Source: Oasisia sp. SBJ-2009 (Eukaryota > Annelida > Polychaeta > Sabellida > Siboglinidae). From it: a stretch of DNA of 64,000 bases. Made by a program: the position numbers and the translations under genes. The stretch lies in contig OZ024862.1 of the NCBI GenBank assembly GCA_964017155.1, forward strand, positions 40,567,175 through 40,631,174, given 5' to 3'. The notes under the pieces were generated by a model, which was given only the letters and a program-made list of their open reading frames with translations, did not search any database and was not told where the DNA came from. Below, piece by piece: positions 34,112 through 48,520 of the stretch (position 1 is its first letter; the number at the start of each line of letters is the position of its first letter).

Positions 34112-34400
34112 CCTGTGAATTGATCTGAACCAGTGATGCCATCTGACGGCTTTGAACAGTGACACCATACTATTATAAGAAAAGCATTGTTTCACCAGAA
34201 AGTAACGGCGAAGTAACGTGGCCAAGCGAGAGTCGTTAAACGAGACTAGGCGGTAGAGAAATTGATCCGCAACAGTGATGCCATCTGACGGCTTTGAACA
34301 GTGACACCATAATAATTATAAGCAAAGCACTATTTCACCAGACCATCTTCTCGGCGAAGTAACGTGACCGAGCGAGAGTCGGTTAAACGAGACTAGGCGT
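34112..34400. repeat. Two tandem copies of a ~142 bp unit
   Basis: GATGCCATCTGACGGCTTTG occurs at about 34135 and 34278. Each copy continues with AACAGTGACACCATA, TATTTCACCAGA-like, GGCGAAGTAACGTG and GAGCGAGAGTCG phrases. The second copy runs into the LINE remnant that follows, so the unit may belong to that element. Confidence 0.88.
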
Positions 34401-34720
34401 AGAGAAAGCTGCAAGGTGGGTCACTAGTCGATAGCACCAAACATCCTGCAACAACGTCACAAATGGACCCGACAAGACGTGTTCAACAAATTCTACCATA
34501 ACCTCGCCATCACAAATTCCGTCTATCTGCCAGAACCATCAGACCACACGATGACCCTCGATCTGTTGGACGCAGTTTTTGCCACCTGTAAACTGTATTA
34601 CTTGACTCCTCCCTGACGTCATTCTTCTGACTACTGTCCTACCTGCCCTAGCACTTTAATACTGCGTCAACTTAGCAACATCCACATGTACGACATTTAT
34701 TAAATTACTGTTACCCGTAA
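34395..34720 (+). mobile_element. LINE C-terminal remnant (Jockey/CR1 type)
   Basis: Plus strand reads EKAARWVTSR, as in the family phrase RRAARWVxxRY. After a stop and frameshift comes LQQRHKWTRQDVFNKFYHNL, then AITNSVYLPEPSDHT, matching the family layout of a short Arg-rich helix, FYKIxHxLxxI and YLxP. The ending is decayed. Confidence 0.72.
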
Positions 34721-34767
34721 ATAGGAAGAAGAATAGAACATTTAACATACTGTCATTCTTTAAAGTG

Positions 34768-34866
34768 TGTGAGTGAGAGAGAGGGGGAGAGAGAGTGTGT
34801 GTCCGCCTATGCGTGCATACGCGCGCGTGCGTGCGTGTCTGTGTGTGCGTGCGCGCGCGCGTGTGA
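34768..34866. repeat. GA then GT/GC microsatellite
   Basis: GAGAGAG and GTGTGT runs, then GCGTGCGTGC and GCGCGCGC. Confidence 0.92.
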
Positions 34867-35181
34867 GTATGAAGAGTTCTGGTGCTCCGATCACGTGATG
34901 GAGTATTGATACGTCATTTGTTAAACGTCATTTAAACGTCATTAAACGTTGCTATAGTAATATATCTAATGAAAACGACGTAGCAACACATCGAAATATA
35001 GATGATAATGATGATAGTAATAACATTTTAATTTTATTTTGTGCAAATATCCTGGGTATATTCGAGCCCAATTACACAGCAAATCCAAACCCAAATGTTT
35101 AAGCTTTCTCGTTTCACGTATAAAGCGGTATCGCGATAGTTGATTCAACCACAGTGCACTGACAATATGGTACCTTTTATT

Positions 35182-35245
35182 ATCAATAGTTATGCAAACT
35201 GAACACGTGATATCAATCGATAGTTATGCAAACTGAACACGTGAT
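35182..35245. repeat. 34-bp direct duplication with POU-like and E-box motifs
   Basis: TAGTTATGCAAACTGAACAC occurs at 35187 and 35221, each time followed by GTGAT. The unit holds TATGCAAA (octamer-like) and CACGTG (E-box), so each motif is present twice in fixed spacing. Confidence 0.85.
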
Positions 35246-35812
35246 AGCATAACACCAGCAGAGTGATTAGTGCCACAATTTGTTTTCGAAGTGACACTTG
35301 TTACACATTTATGTAATATACTAATTTGACTTATTTGCTGACACAAGGTCATCACTGCTCGACATACATTAAACATGTAGGCAGATATTGCAATTTTTTA
35401 ATATGCTTATCTTCGTGTCGTAATGTTATTGCTTTAGGAAATGCATTACTTTTTGATGCAATGTTAATGAAGAAGCAACAGTTGCCAATTACCTAGTATA
35501 AAAACCTCAACCATCATTAACATTTTATGTGTTAATAATGTACACCTTGCACTAATTGGCATACATTGTGTCCTACAGCGCTGCGAATAGAAATAAACTA
35601 ACATCAGCATGCCATTACTACACGAAAGATCGGCTGTGACCCGGCGAAATAAATTTCGCTTGGCGCTGTCAATTTAGCCAAACACATCCGACGATTGCCT
35701 AATCAAGACGTGTATGTAGGGCCTACCAATTAAACTAACTGTAATCCATAACATGACCACAAGCGTGCCCCTAATTCCGCATTCCCAGCCGCTGATTACT
35801 GCCTGTCTTCAC

Positions 35813-35841
35813 CGAGTCGCTGACACGGCAATGGCTGCCAT
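35813..35841 (-). promoter_or_regulatory. Possible promoter and short first coding exon on the minus strand
   Basis: Minus strand has GGGCAAGATGGCAGCC, a good YY1-type start motif like those of NDUFB5 and LYRM4. The ATG opens MAAIAVSATR and a GTGAAG donor follows after 29 nt. The surrounding 35.6-36.1 kb is CpG-richer than average. No downstream exon was found in the 3.7 kb to the left, so this stays a candidate. Confidence 0.22.
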
Positions 35842-37892
35842 CTTGCCCAGACGTGCTCCGGAGGAAGTCTTCCAAATCAATGCGCACAAGTGATGTGAAG
35901 CGAACCTCCGTAGCGCTCTTTCATGTCGCCAAAGAAAGTTTTTCGATGACGCGCAGTGGTGATAAACGAGGCGGACATCTATCATCGTCCCGTAACTGGA
36001 GTTTGTTTAGCATACCGGCGTGATAATCCATAACAGAAAGCATTCAACGCTTCAGAAAAACGACAGCAAGTGACGTGTGCAGGGTTCGCTCGGTCCACGG
36101 CCGGGGAGCAGCGAGTGTTTGTTTACCACCTACCCGTCCAACTTGATGCGTTTGTTCTGATTTACCGAAATCGCGCCACGATGCGAAAACGCCGGTTCGA
36201 CGAAATCAGATGTTATACAATAAAAAGGAGATAAGGAGTATAAAGAATAATGCCACATGGCCAGGCACGCGTCGTTTGCGACATATCGGATCTGGGGCGT
36301 AGAATGTATAATGTGGTACCCATGTAGGTTACATTCGGGGTGTGTCGTTGTGGAGTTGTGTACGCGCAAATGTTTCAAAAGGTCGTCCGTGTAATGATAG
36401 CGAGAAGTGTTTTGCACCAAACAAGATTTTGTCAACCTCAAAATTGAGGAGACGAGATGTCATGGATGGCCGCTAACTTGTGGTTCTCGGGTGCTAAGGA
36501 TGTTTTCAACAAAGGAAAAGTTTGTTCTAACGTTTCCTTTCATCAGAGGAAACTTTAGAACTCAGTTAGTTTTCAACGCACTTCATCGGCTGTACATGTT
36601 TCAACACGTTACGTCAACACATTACGTCAACACATTACGATAATCGTGTTAATCGGAAATGTCACGAGGGAGGGCCGAGGATGATAAGTGAACGAGAAAA
36701 AGTCAACCGCAGTTGGTACTTCGTTTCGTCTCGTTATATCGCCCATGTCAAGTGGTTATATATAGAGATGCCATTCAGTTTAGTGATGAAAACAACGAAA
36801 GGTAGATAAAATAAAATATTTCACATTCCCATATCAATGCACTAAAGGGAAGATATTAAACCATCAAAGAGTATTGCGGTTGATTATGCTCGCTTAAAGC
36901 CAATACAGCTACTTTTGAAACTAGTTGTTCTGTTCACCATTTGAACGTGTAACGTGATCGAAGCTTTCAAATCCCAAACCTTATTACAAGCATAACATAA
37001 CGATTTTGTATGCAACATACCTGCAACGTATTGATTATAGCCATAAGAACATAATATTAATGCAACATATATGACAAGACATCCTCTTTAAATAAATTAT
37101 GGGCGATTTCGGATTAAAATGTGAACGAAACAGTAATTGTTTGCAATGTCTATGTTTTGTTAAAACAGCTAAACCATGTCATCGTGTAATTAAATTCTTT
37201 TTAACTGATATATGGGGAGTAACACCCCAGATATGATATGACGACAATTATTAAAATTTGGTATTGTCACAGCTTTTCACAAAATGTCTACATCAAAATG
37301 AAATCATTAAATATTAATGGTTGGACGACAGACATTTTTAACCGAATTTCTTATCAAATCTCGATAGTGTGAATGTATAACACGATCTAAGCGTTGCAAC
37401 GTCAACGTACAATACTGGCCACCCGTCGGATACCAGTATAGTGTATCGGCACTTGTCAAGTTACCATCAACGTCCACTTCGGTCGCAGTCTTTATTAATT
37501 TTCCATAGTTTTCTACTTGTCATTCACAATCCGCTCAATCTTGGCCAAAATGGAGTGTTTGTGTTTTTAATTATTTGTACTTGGTTGCTGATTTGCTTAA
37601 CAATGCAAGGTCCTTCGAGCTTACAGCGATATGTGGAATAATTACGTAAGTGCTGCATCGTTCTAGTAACCTGTTTCTTCCCGAGTAAGACACTTGTTTA
37701 GCTGTCAGCTAACGATAGCGACGGTTTCGTGTTGAGTCTACATTCTGCTTAGTTGATTTGGAAAATAACTCAATAACGTGCTCAGAATATCATTTTTATT
37801 GACATTATTTATAACTATAGAATTATGTAGGTATTCTGTGAAGCGGACACATAGGCATTACAATTATGGTTATTGCCGGTAGTCGGATATAG

Positions 37893-37895
<3 letters not shown>
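35842..37895. other. Intergenic; CpG-richer first 300 bp, then AT-rich
   Basis: No recognisable exon or element. The CpG-richer part at about 35842-36130 could belong to a promoter. Confidence 0.35.
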
Positions 37896-37976
<81 letters not shown>

Positions 37977-38015
37977 GAGACAGACAGACAGACAGATAGA
38001 TAGATAGATATCAGG
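37896..38015. repeat. AT microsatellite followed by GACA/GATA repeat
   Basis: About 37 AT units to 37972, then CAGACAGACA and TAGATAGATA. A second AT run lies at 38212-38263. Confidence 0.96.
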
Positions 38016-38207
38016 AGTTTCTAGAGAATCTTCAACTTTGAGACCCAAAGTCTAAGTAAAGCACTAGTGTGAAAAGTTTGATTGTACCATATATATAAAT
38101 AGAACACGCCGCCGCCACTAGAACTAGTCTATAGGTGAAAGATTAATGATCTAACTATGTGGATTGTACTAATATATGGTCATTTAGAGTGCGCGTTACA
38201 ATAATAA

Positions 38208-38266
<59 letters not shown>

Positions 38267-38379
38267 TGCTGTAAATATGTATTGAAGTATTTATTTTTGT
38301 CATTACAAGTACAGACTGAAATAGGCCGCCTGTGTCAATCTACACTTGGTTTGCGTGGGATCTTCGTGTAGGAACTCGT

Positions 38380-38665
38380 GCCGGGGACGGGCGATATCAT
38401 CGAGAGATACCGACGCAAAAACTGAGCACGAGCGAGCCGAGAACGAACCGTAGCGGAACACCGGATGTCACTGGCCGTGCTGCTGACGTCCTGTCACTCA
38501 CTTGATGATTCTGACGTCGGTCAGCCAAATACCAATCAATCCACGCCACGGATGTTCCGGTTATTCCAATCCGATCATTGAAGAGCACTGACATTCCATT
38601 TATGTCGCAGTCGACAGCGTCGAAAGTTGCTGAGAGATCTAGTAGTGTAATTATTGCCACCTTAC
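38380..38665 (-). mobile_element. Non-LTR reverse transcriptase fragment
   Basis: Minus strand carries TLLDLSATFDAVDCDI, the RT block with the first catalytic Asp (family LDLSAAFDTVDH). It is followed by GITGTSVAWIDWYLADR and TSGVPLRFVLGSLVLSF, matching GVPQGSVLGPLLF. The QG of that motif is lost, and no YADD block follows. It is a dead fragment of a Jockey/CR1/RTE-like element. Confidence 0.85.
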
Positions 38666-38741
38666 ACAGTGTATATACAGATCATTTCTTAGGGACTTTG
38701 TAAATAAAAGCTATTAATCCAAAACATTGGATAGGATCGAT

Positions 38742-38828
38742 GCGACCCAACCACCCACCCACCCACCCAACCACCCACCCAACCACCCACCCAACCACCC
38801 ACCCAACCACCCACCCACCTACTCACCC
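38742..38828. repeat. CCACCCAACCAC tandem repeat
   Basis: About seven 12-bp units of CCACCCAACCAC type. Confidence 0.93.
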
Positions 38829-39639
38829 CTCGTTCAAAGCAATTGGAAAGACCAGTTAAATGCAGTGATACATTGGCAAGTATCTATGTCTTCTAGTGGT
38901 GTAATGGCTAAGATAATTACAGACAGGATCATAATTCATTTATTGGAAGGAATGGTTAGAACATATTATACGTCAGTAATATTACAACTGGTTTATTATA
39001 TGCAAAAATAACCACACGTCTACATCCATAGCCGAAAAGTGTTTTAAAATAATGATTTATCAACATTTGGCGTTCACTATGGAGTACTAAACTCATTTTT
39101 CCAACTTTTAAAGATTTCAGTTGAAACCACATCCACCATATCCACTTTTTTGGATTATTGGAATTGTTTATTTACAAAGCCGCTTACTTTCAACAGTGCT
39201 CTTTCAATGCTGTTTTAGTGATGTGGTGTGGGCGATAAGCAGATTGTATTTGTTCATAACGGTCGCAGTCTGGTAGATGTTTGAGAAGCAATATTTAAAC
39301 ACGAAATACTTCAAAGTCGATGTTATGAATTGAGCTGACGACGGGAAACCTTAACATACTGTGGGACATGGCCACATAATTGTTCGACAGCAACTGATTT
39401 TTAATCTGTTGCATAAGGAAGACACGGATCAAATCGAGTACAGTAATATACGTTTTGCTATTTTTAAGACATTTCCTAAGCACACCTGATTCTTTTGCTT
39501 GTTATCTTGCTTTCAACGAAGCTTCCAAATATTTCAACAGGGACGACAAGCAGTATTACCTACACGTGGAATTGTAATACAATAGCAACAATATTTTGTT
39601 CTTGTAAAATTCACAAGATGGTAATAATATCATCAAGAC

Positions 39640-40070
39640 ACAGGTGTGTTAACCCAGCATACATGTATGGCTTAAATACGATGGCACTAACAGAGAAACA
39701 ATAGGAGAAGGTGCTGGTTTGTGAAAACAATTGGATAAAAAGAATCGTGGGAGTGAGGAGAGTGGATAAGAAAATAATGGACGAACTGAGAGTGGAGTGA
39801 AAGAAAGCTTAAAGAAAGAATTGCTGAGGAGTAGGTAGGTTGAAATGGGCCGAAACGATTGGGAGATGAACAACTGGCAAAGAGATCAGATGCCCAGAAA
39901 GTGGAAGCAAAAGGAGACGAGGAGGACCGAGAATGCGATGGGAGGACTGCGTTAAGAGAGATCTGAAAAGCATGAGAGGAGAATGGACAACAACAGCTAA
40001 AGACAGGTGATAGATAATACGGTGAGAGAAAAGTGAGGAAAGAAAAGACAAACAACATGACGATGGTAAC
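39640..40070 (+). mobile_element. LINE C-terminal remnant ending in the RWEDCVKRD motif
   Basis: Plus strand reads PAYMYGLNTMALTEKQ, a stop, EKVLVCENNWIKRIVGVRRV and DKKIMDELRVE. A frame change follows, then RSRLKWA and, after another, GGPRMRWEDCVKRDLKSM. These are hallmark phrases of a common animal LINE C terminus (YGxETWALxxK, VxENxWIRRIxGVxRxDR, GRPxxRWEDCVKRD). At least three breaks. Confidence 0.85.
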
Positions 40071-40867
40071 CATGGCCAACCTCACCGCTGACGACAGGAA
40101 TGCCGAGAGGAAAACAAAACAGGTACGAAAGTGTTGTAATATTAGCAGCGAAAGTTGGTCACGTTGTTCGGTCTGTCTTTACAATTAAACACAGAGAAAC
40201 CTTCATCACGTTCCTTGCAGTAACTGAAAGGTTGCTAAAGAATGGAACTCCAGACCAACCTTGCCTGCCACCACACATTCAGAACCATACTGATTAATTA
40301 TGATCGTGTCATATAACTGTACCACCAAACTAACTCGCGTGTAGTAAAGGTTGCTCTAACAACACTTTAATGTCATCATAATATTCTTCGCTAGCAAAAC
40401 CTGCTTCGTCTGTATTTATATTTTGTATAAAACAACATAATTTCAATCGACTGTAAAAGCAGCTTCAGTTGTATTAAAATATTGTATAGAACCAATGACA
40501 TAGGATTTAGTTTCAATCGACTGTATAACGTTTCTGTTGGTGTTAATTTACGGCGTGACAGTGAGAGTTGCACTAACCTCGATCGACCCGTCGGGTCAAC
40601 AGGTTCGACTTAGTGAGGCTATAACGAGACCATTCAATGAATTCCACGCGTCGTTCGCATTTCCCCTTTCAGTACCAGTCGTACCTATTTTCTGCATCAG
40701 GCTAGACCAGTTTTTCAAAGAGAGAATGTGCGTATATTCTAATTTGTCTCAGGTATGCATGTTTTATCGTGGATAGTCACAAACAAAGCAACGCGCAGGA
40801 TCACAGCACATATTTACATATCCAGAAAAAGAGACGTGACACAGACAAGAGAGCGATAATGGGCAGA
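40071..40867. other. Intergenic, nothing recognised
   Basis: A short repeated phrase TTTCAATCGACTGTA occurs at about 40440 and 40511. No gene recognised. Confidence 0.4.
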
Positions 40868-41056
40868 TCACGACGACAAAGGTTGCACTAAGGTAGCACC
40901 CGGAGACATTGGTGGCGTTGAATAGATCTGTCGGTGACTCTCAATGCTCCCGCTGGTACTGCACGTACCAGCGGGAGCATTGAGAGTCACCGACAGATCT
41001 ATTCAACGCCACCAATGTCTCCGGGTGCTACCTTAGTGCAACCTTTGTCGTCGTGA
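40868..41056. repeat. Perfect palindrome: 92-bp arms, 5-nt spacer
   Basis: Positions 40868-40959 are the exact reverse complement of 40965-41056, compared base by base, with spacer TGCAC at 40960-40964. CGATAAT stands 7 bp before the left arm (40854-40860) and directly after the right arm (41057-41063). The sequence is moderately GC-rich and has no open frame of note. Confidence 0.97.
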
Positions 41057-41292
41057 CGATAATAGCTTGAGTAAACATTCGCTCAGCGGTTTCTGTACTA
41101 GTCATCGCTATAGGTGACATTTTAATACACAATGACGAATTCTGGAACTGTTACCTCTCACATTTATTTACACAACGACCAACCTTGTTCTATAATGTGA
41201 TAGGTTATTTGGGTACATGTTTAGCTGCGGTTGCTTGAATTAAAGTTGTGCCTATCCTCCTCTCGTTGACGTACATCGTGATTATTCCTGGC

Positions 41293-41296
<4 letters not shown>

Positions 41297-41390
<94 letters not shown>

Positions 41391-41440
41391 GTGTGTGTGT
41401 GTGCGCGTGCGTGCGTGCGTGCGTGCGTGCGTGCATGTGT
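41297..41440. repeat. AT microsatellite followed by GT/GC repeat
   Basis: About 38 AT units, then GTGTGT and GCGTGCGTGC. Confidence 0.96.
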
Positions 41441-41494
41441 GTATTTTAATTATTGTTTATCAGGTAACCCGGTCATGAGCAATACGATTGGTTC

Positions 41495-41600
41495 GTATAG
41501 TTGCCTTCATCATCAAAGCGCTTCCGACGTTACTCCCTGCCAAACCTGTTCAATCGAATTCCTCCATCCAGTTCTCGCGCTGACAAGTTTGGCCTATTTT
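41495..41600 (-). mobile_element. Diverged SINE copy
   Basis: TCAAAGCGCTTCCGACGTTA, then CTCCCTGCCAAACCTGTTCA and CCATCCAG. It is a more diverged member of the family seen at 19.5, 25.5 and 58.5 kb, in reverse orientation. Confidence 0.5.
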
Positions 41601-42025
41601 GGTCGCAACGAAAACCATCTGGATACAGACTTTCAACAGAATTATATTCCGGTTTTCAAGCTGACCGGGCATGTTCCTCAATTTGTAATACATAATTCTC
41701 GACATTATGATAAATCTACTCAATGGCGCCTTCGCCAATATGCACTGACGGCAAGGGCCTATAGGATCCACGAAAGCCAGGGGCCCACGAAAATATCTGA
41801 ACTTTTTTGTAGAGTGCCTGAAGCCCAGCTAGCAAGATGTGGTCTGGCGCTTTTGTCGAATTCGGAGTCGCGTCGATTTCGCAATTGTTTTCAAAAGCAC
41901 TCCCCTCCTTATTGTCATTTAATTTAATATCGTTAATTTTGCGTAACTTATTCATATTATGCATACATACATGTATGCATAATTAAGTACTCAGAGCCAC
42001 ACACACACACCTATTTTGCCTAGAT

Positions 42026-42105
42026 TTGTGGCGCTATATAGTGTTCTTCTTCTTATCTTCTTCATCATTATCATCATTTATCATCATCATCATCATCATC
42101 GTTAT
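42026..42105 (+). mobile_element. SINE-like 3' end
   Basis: GTGGCGCTATATAGTGTTCT followed by TCTTCTTATCTTCTTC and an ATC trinucleotide run, resembling a retroelement 3' end and tail in plus orientation. Confidence 0.45.
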
Positions 42106-45498
<3,393 letters not shown>

Positions 45499-45619
45499 CT
45501 CTCTCTTCTCTCTTCTCTCTTCTCTCTTCTCTCTTCTCTCTTCTCTCTTCTCTCTTCTCTCTTCTCTCTTCTCTCTTCTCTCTTCTCTCTTCTCTCTCTC
45601 TTCTCTCTTCTCTCTCTCT

Positions 45620-45655
<36 letters not shown>

Positions 45656-45656
45656 A

Positions 45657-45751
<95 letters not shown>

Positions 45752-45872
45752 GTATCTCTCTTTCTCCCCCGTCTCTTTCTCTGTGTCCCCCTCTCTCTTC
45801 CTATCTGTCTCCCCCTGTCTCCTCCTCCTCCTCCTCCTCCTCCTCCTCCTCCTCTCCCTCTCTCTCTCAATT
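45499..45872. repeat. Compound pyrimidine microsatellite TCTCT / TCTG / TCTA / CTC
   Basis: Successive blocks: TCTCTTC units to about 45655, TCTG to about 45700, TCTA to about 45750, then CT-rich sequence ending in a CTC run. Confidence 0.97.
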
Positions 45873-46030
45873 CCTAAAATATGATGTTTTATGAGAACAC
45901 CTCGTCATCACCGGACGCGTCTGCCACCGCTATCTCACTATATCGGATATATATTATATGATAATTTTGTTTTGAATGAACGTTAATTGTGTTAATATAC
46001 AAATACAACAGTAAGAAAGTATGTTCAAAT

Positions 46031-46342
<312 letters not shown>

Positions 46343-46344
<2 letters not shown>

Positions 46345-47690
46345 TAGCCGTTGACGGAATCAAGAAATGCCGAACGCTCTTATGATGTGAGGCACTAGAT
46401 TGGTCGCACGCTTAGAAGTACATCTAGACCGGCGTCGCTCTCCATACTTCTAGTTATGGAGATCGAGCGGCGAAGTCATTATATGTTATGAGATATAACA
46501 TGTTATTATCAATCTGCAATTACCCGATTGATAACTTTGAGGAACACAGTCCAGATGCTATCTCGTCGCCTCGGCAACGCTCATGAGTTTAATAGTAAAA
46601 TTATCTAATTTAGAATATACAACAACAATATTATAATAACCTGTATGTTGGTATGTCTATTAATTCCACGCAATTCCATTTGTTTAACAGGTTGACTTCG
46701 ATAGTAGAAGTAATCTAAATCGATGCAAAAAGCAGTCAATGAAACAGAACGTTATATATAACGTGTAAGACTCGAGGTGAGAACCGGATGCCCGCCTTTG
46801 GTAGCAAAATGCCTAATTACTAGCGTGTCGCCATCTGGTGGTTGGAAGGGTGATGATTTTTTAAAGGTGTGTTATATAACAAACATTAAAAATAAATTAT
46901 TAATTGAACATAAAATAAACACTGATGTAAGCTTGCGTCGGTGCACTACTAAAGTACGGTGATGAACAAACAAATATGCCTACAATCGTCTCAGCTTTGT
47001 TATTGCCACACGTTGAATTGTGACAGGAATTAACACATTTTGACAAATCTACACTATATTACGCATGAACTGGGTAGTACAACAGTGAACATGTACAATC
47101 TGTTAGTAATTTTTTTCATTCAAACATTTAAATATAAACTGATTTTTGGGCATCTGTAATGTATTGTTTTGGTCCTGTTTTTGTGTTTATTGTTGTTTAT
47201 TAATTAGTCACTTCTTTAAAATAACGTCAGTACTGGATAATCAGGTAACATTTATTATGAGGACCGTATTTCATACAACTTTAGTCGTGCTATAAACAGA
47301 CTAAGATTCAAACAAACGGAAATGTTAACATCGCGTCGCGGCTCTAGCAGTCTCGTCCGATCTCCAGCCACACTTGCCACAAAGGGAGCAGTTGACTGAC
47401 GCGGTTTATTCGGGAAACCTCAGCCACGGGGAGACAGCTTGACGGTGACATCGAGTAAACCGGGTGAGAAGGATGATTGATGACTGGTACAGGGTGCAAG
47501 CCGATGCAAGAAACCAGAACATATTTGTTTGCGCACAGATATTGTAGCTGATTGGTGAGGGCATTTAGTGCTGGCGAAGAACTAAAGTTTTTCTTGTTTT
47601 ATTTTTTAATGTCGAGACAGTCACGTGACTAAAGTTATTTAACGAGTGACATCGGCAGTTTCGTGAATATGCGTCGTATGGGGATTTCGG
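46343..47690. other. Intergenic, nothing recognised
   Basis: A short hairpin CTCCATA/TATGGAG lies at about 46441-46463. No gene recognised. Confidence 0.35.
46828..46843 (-). promoter_or_regulatory. CTCF-like motif
   Basis: Reverse strand reads ACCACCAGATGGCGAC, close to the CTCF core CCACCAGRTGGCGC. Similar to the sites at 18930 and 31127 but not identical. Confidence 0.4.
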
Positions 47691-47699
47691 TGAACAGCA

Positions 47700-47708
47700 A
47701 TGTGTTCA

Positions 47709-47747
<39 letters not shown>

Positions 47748-47750
47748 GTG

Positions 47751-47790
<40 letters not shown>

Positions 47791-48030
47791 TGTGCCTGCT
47801 CGTGTGAACGTGTGCGTGAGCTTGAGCGTGAGAATGTGCGTGCGTGCGTGCGTGCGTGTATTTGTGAGTACCTGCGTGCGTGTATCCGTGCGGTGCGAGT
47901 AGTGTCTGCGTGCGTGTGTACTTCCGTGTGCATGATATGTTTGTGTGTGCGTGCGTGCGTGTGTGTGCGTGCGCGCGCGCGTATGTGCGTGCGAGTCCGT
48001 GCATGCATGTAGGCGCCTGTACGCGTGTGT
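47700..48030. repeat. TTCGTG and GTGC-rich cryptic repeat
   Basis: Six TTCGTG-type units from 47707, then GCGT runs interrupted by unique bases. Open frames here are compositional. Confidence 0.92.
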
Positions 48031-48339
48031 CTGTTGTTGCAAGTAGCACGGACATTCAAAGTCACTTAAAGCTTCATTACACGGCTCATTTAATCCGTCA
48101 CACAAGCGAATCTGCGCGTACCGAAGCACCTCGAACGAACTGTCGGTGTGACGTTGGGGGTGACCCGGTGCGTATTATCGAGCTGTAGACGTCGTGACGT
48201 CTTTTGAGGCTGTTCGTATCGGTCATTGCAAGGGTCACGTTGTATTTCGCTGGCTTATTTTTTAATTTTTTCTCTTCACACGCGATTCAATCTGCCGGTT
48301 TTGTAACATACAGTTGACGTTAATTAAACTAGCCATGCC

Positions 48340-48520
48340 CGTTCCCGGAGGAGATAACGGCATTTATGTACGCACCCACGTACGCACGCACTGACAACGG
48401 GCACGTGCGTACGCACCCACATATGTCGGTGAATGTTATGAATCACATGCACAAACACAAACATACATCACAAACACACACGCACACGCACAGACACACA
48501 CAAACATACACACGTATTTA
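48340..48520. repeat. TACGCACCCACG and CACACA repeats
   Basis: GTACGCACCCAC recurs at about 48369 and 48410, then ACAAACACACAC repeats to 48515. Confidence 0.8.

Noticed and set aside
39687..40085. 132-codon minus-strand frame rich in Ser/Phe/Leu
   Set aside because: Antisense shadow of a purine-rich LINE C-terminal remnant that reads clearly on the plus strand.
41373..41927. 184-codon plus-strand frame
   Set aside because: Begins in the GT repeat and runs through a SINE copy; no recognisable protein.
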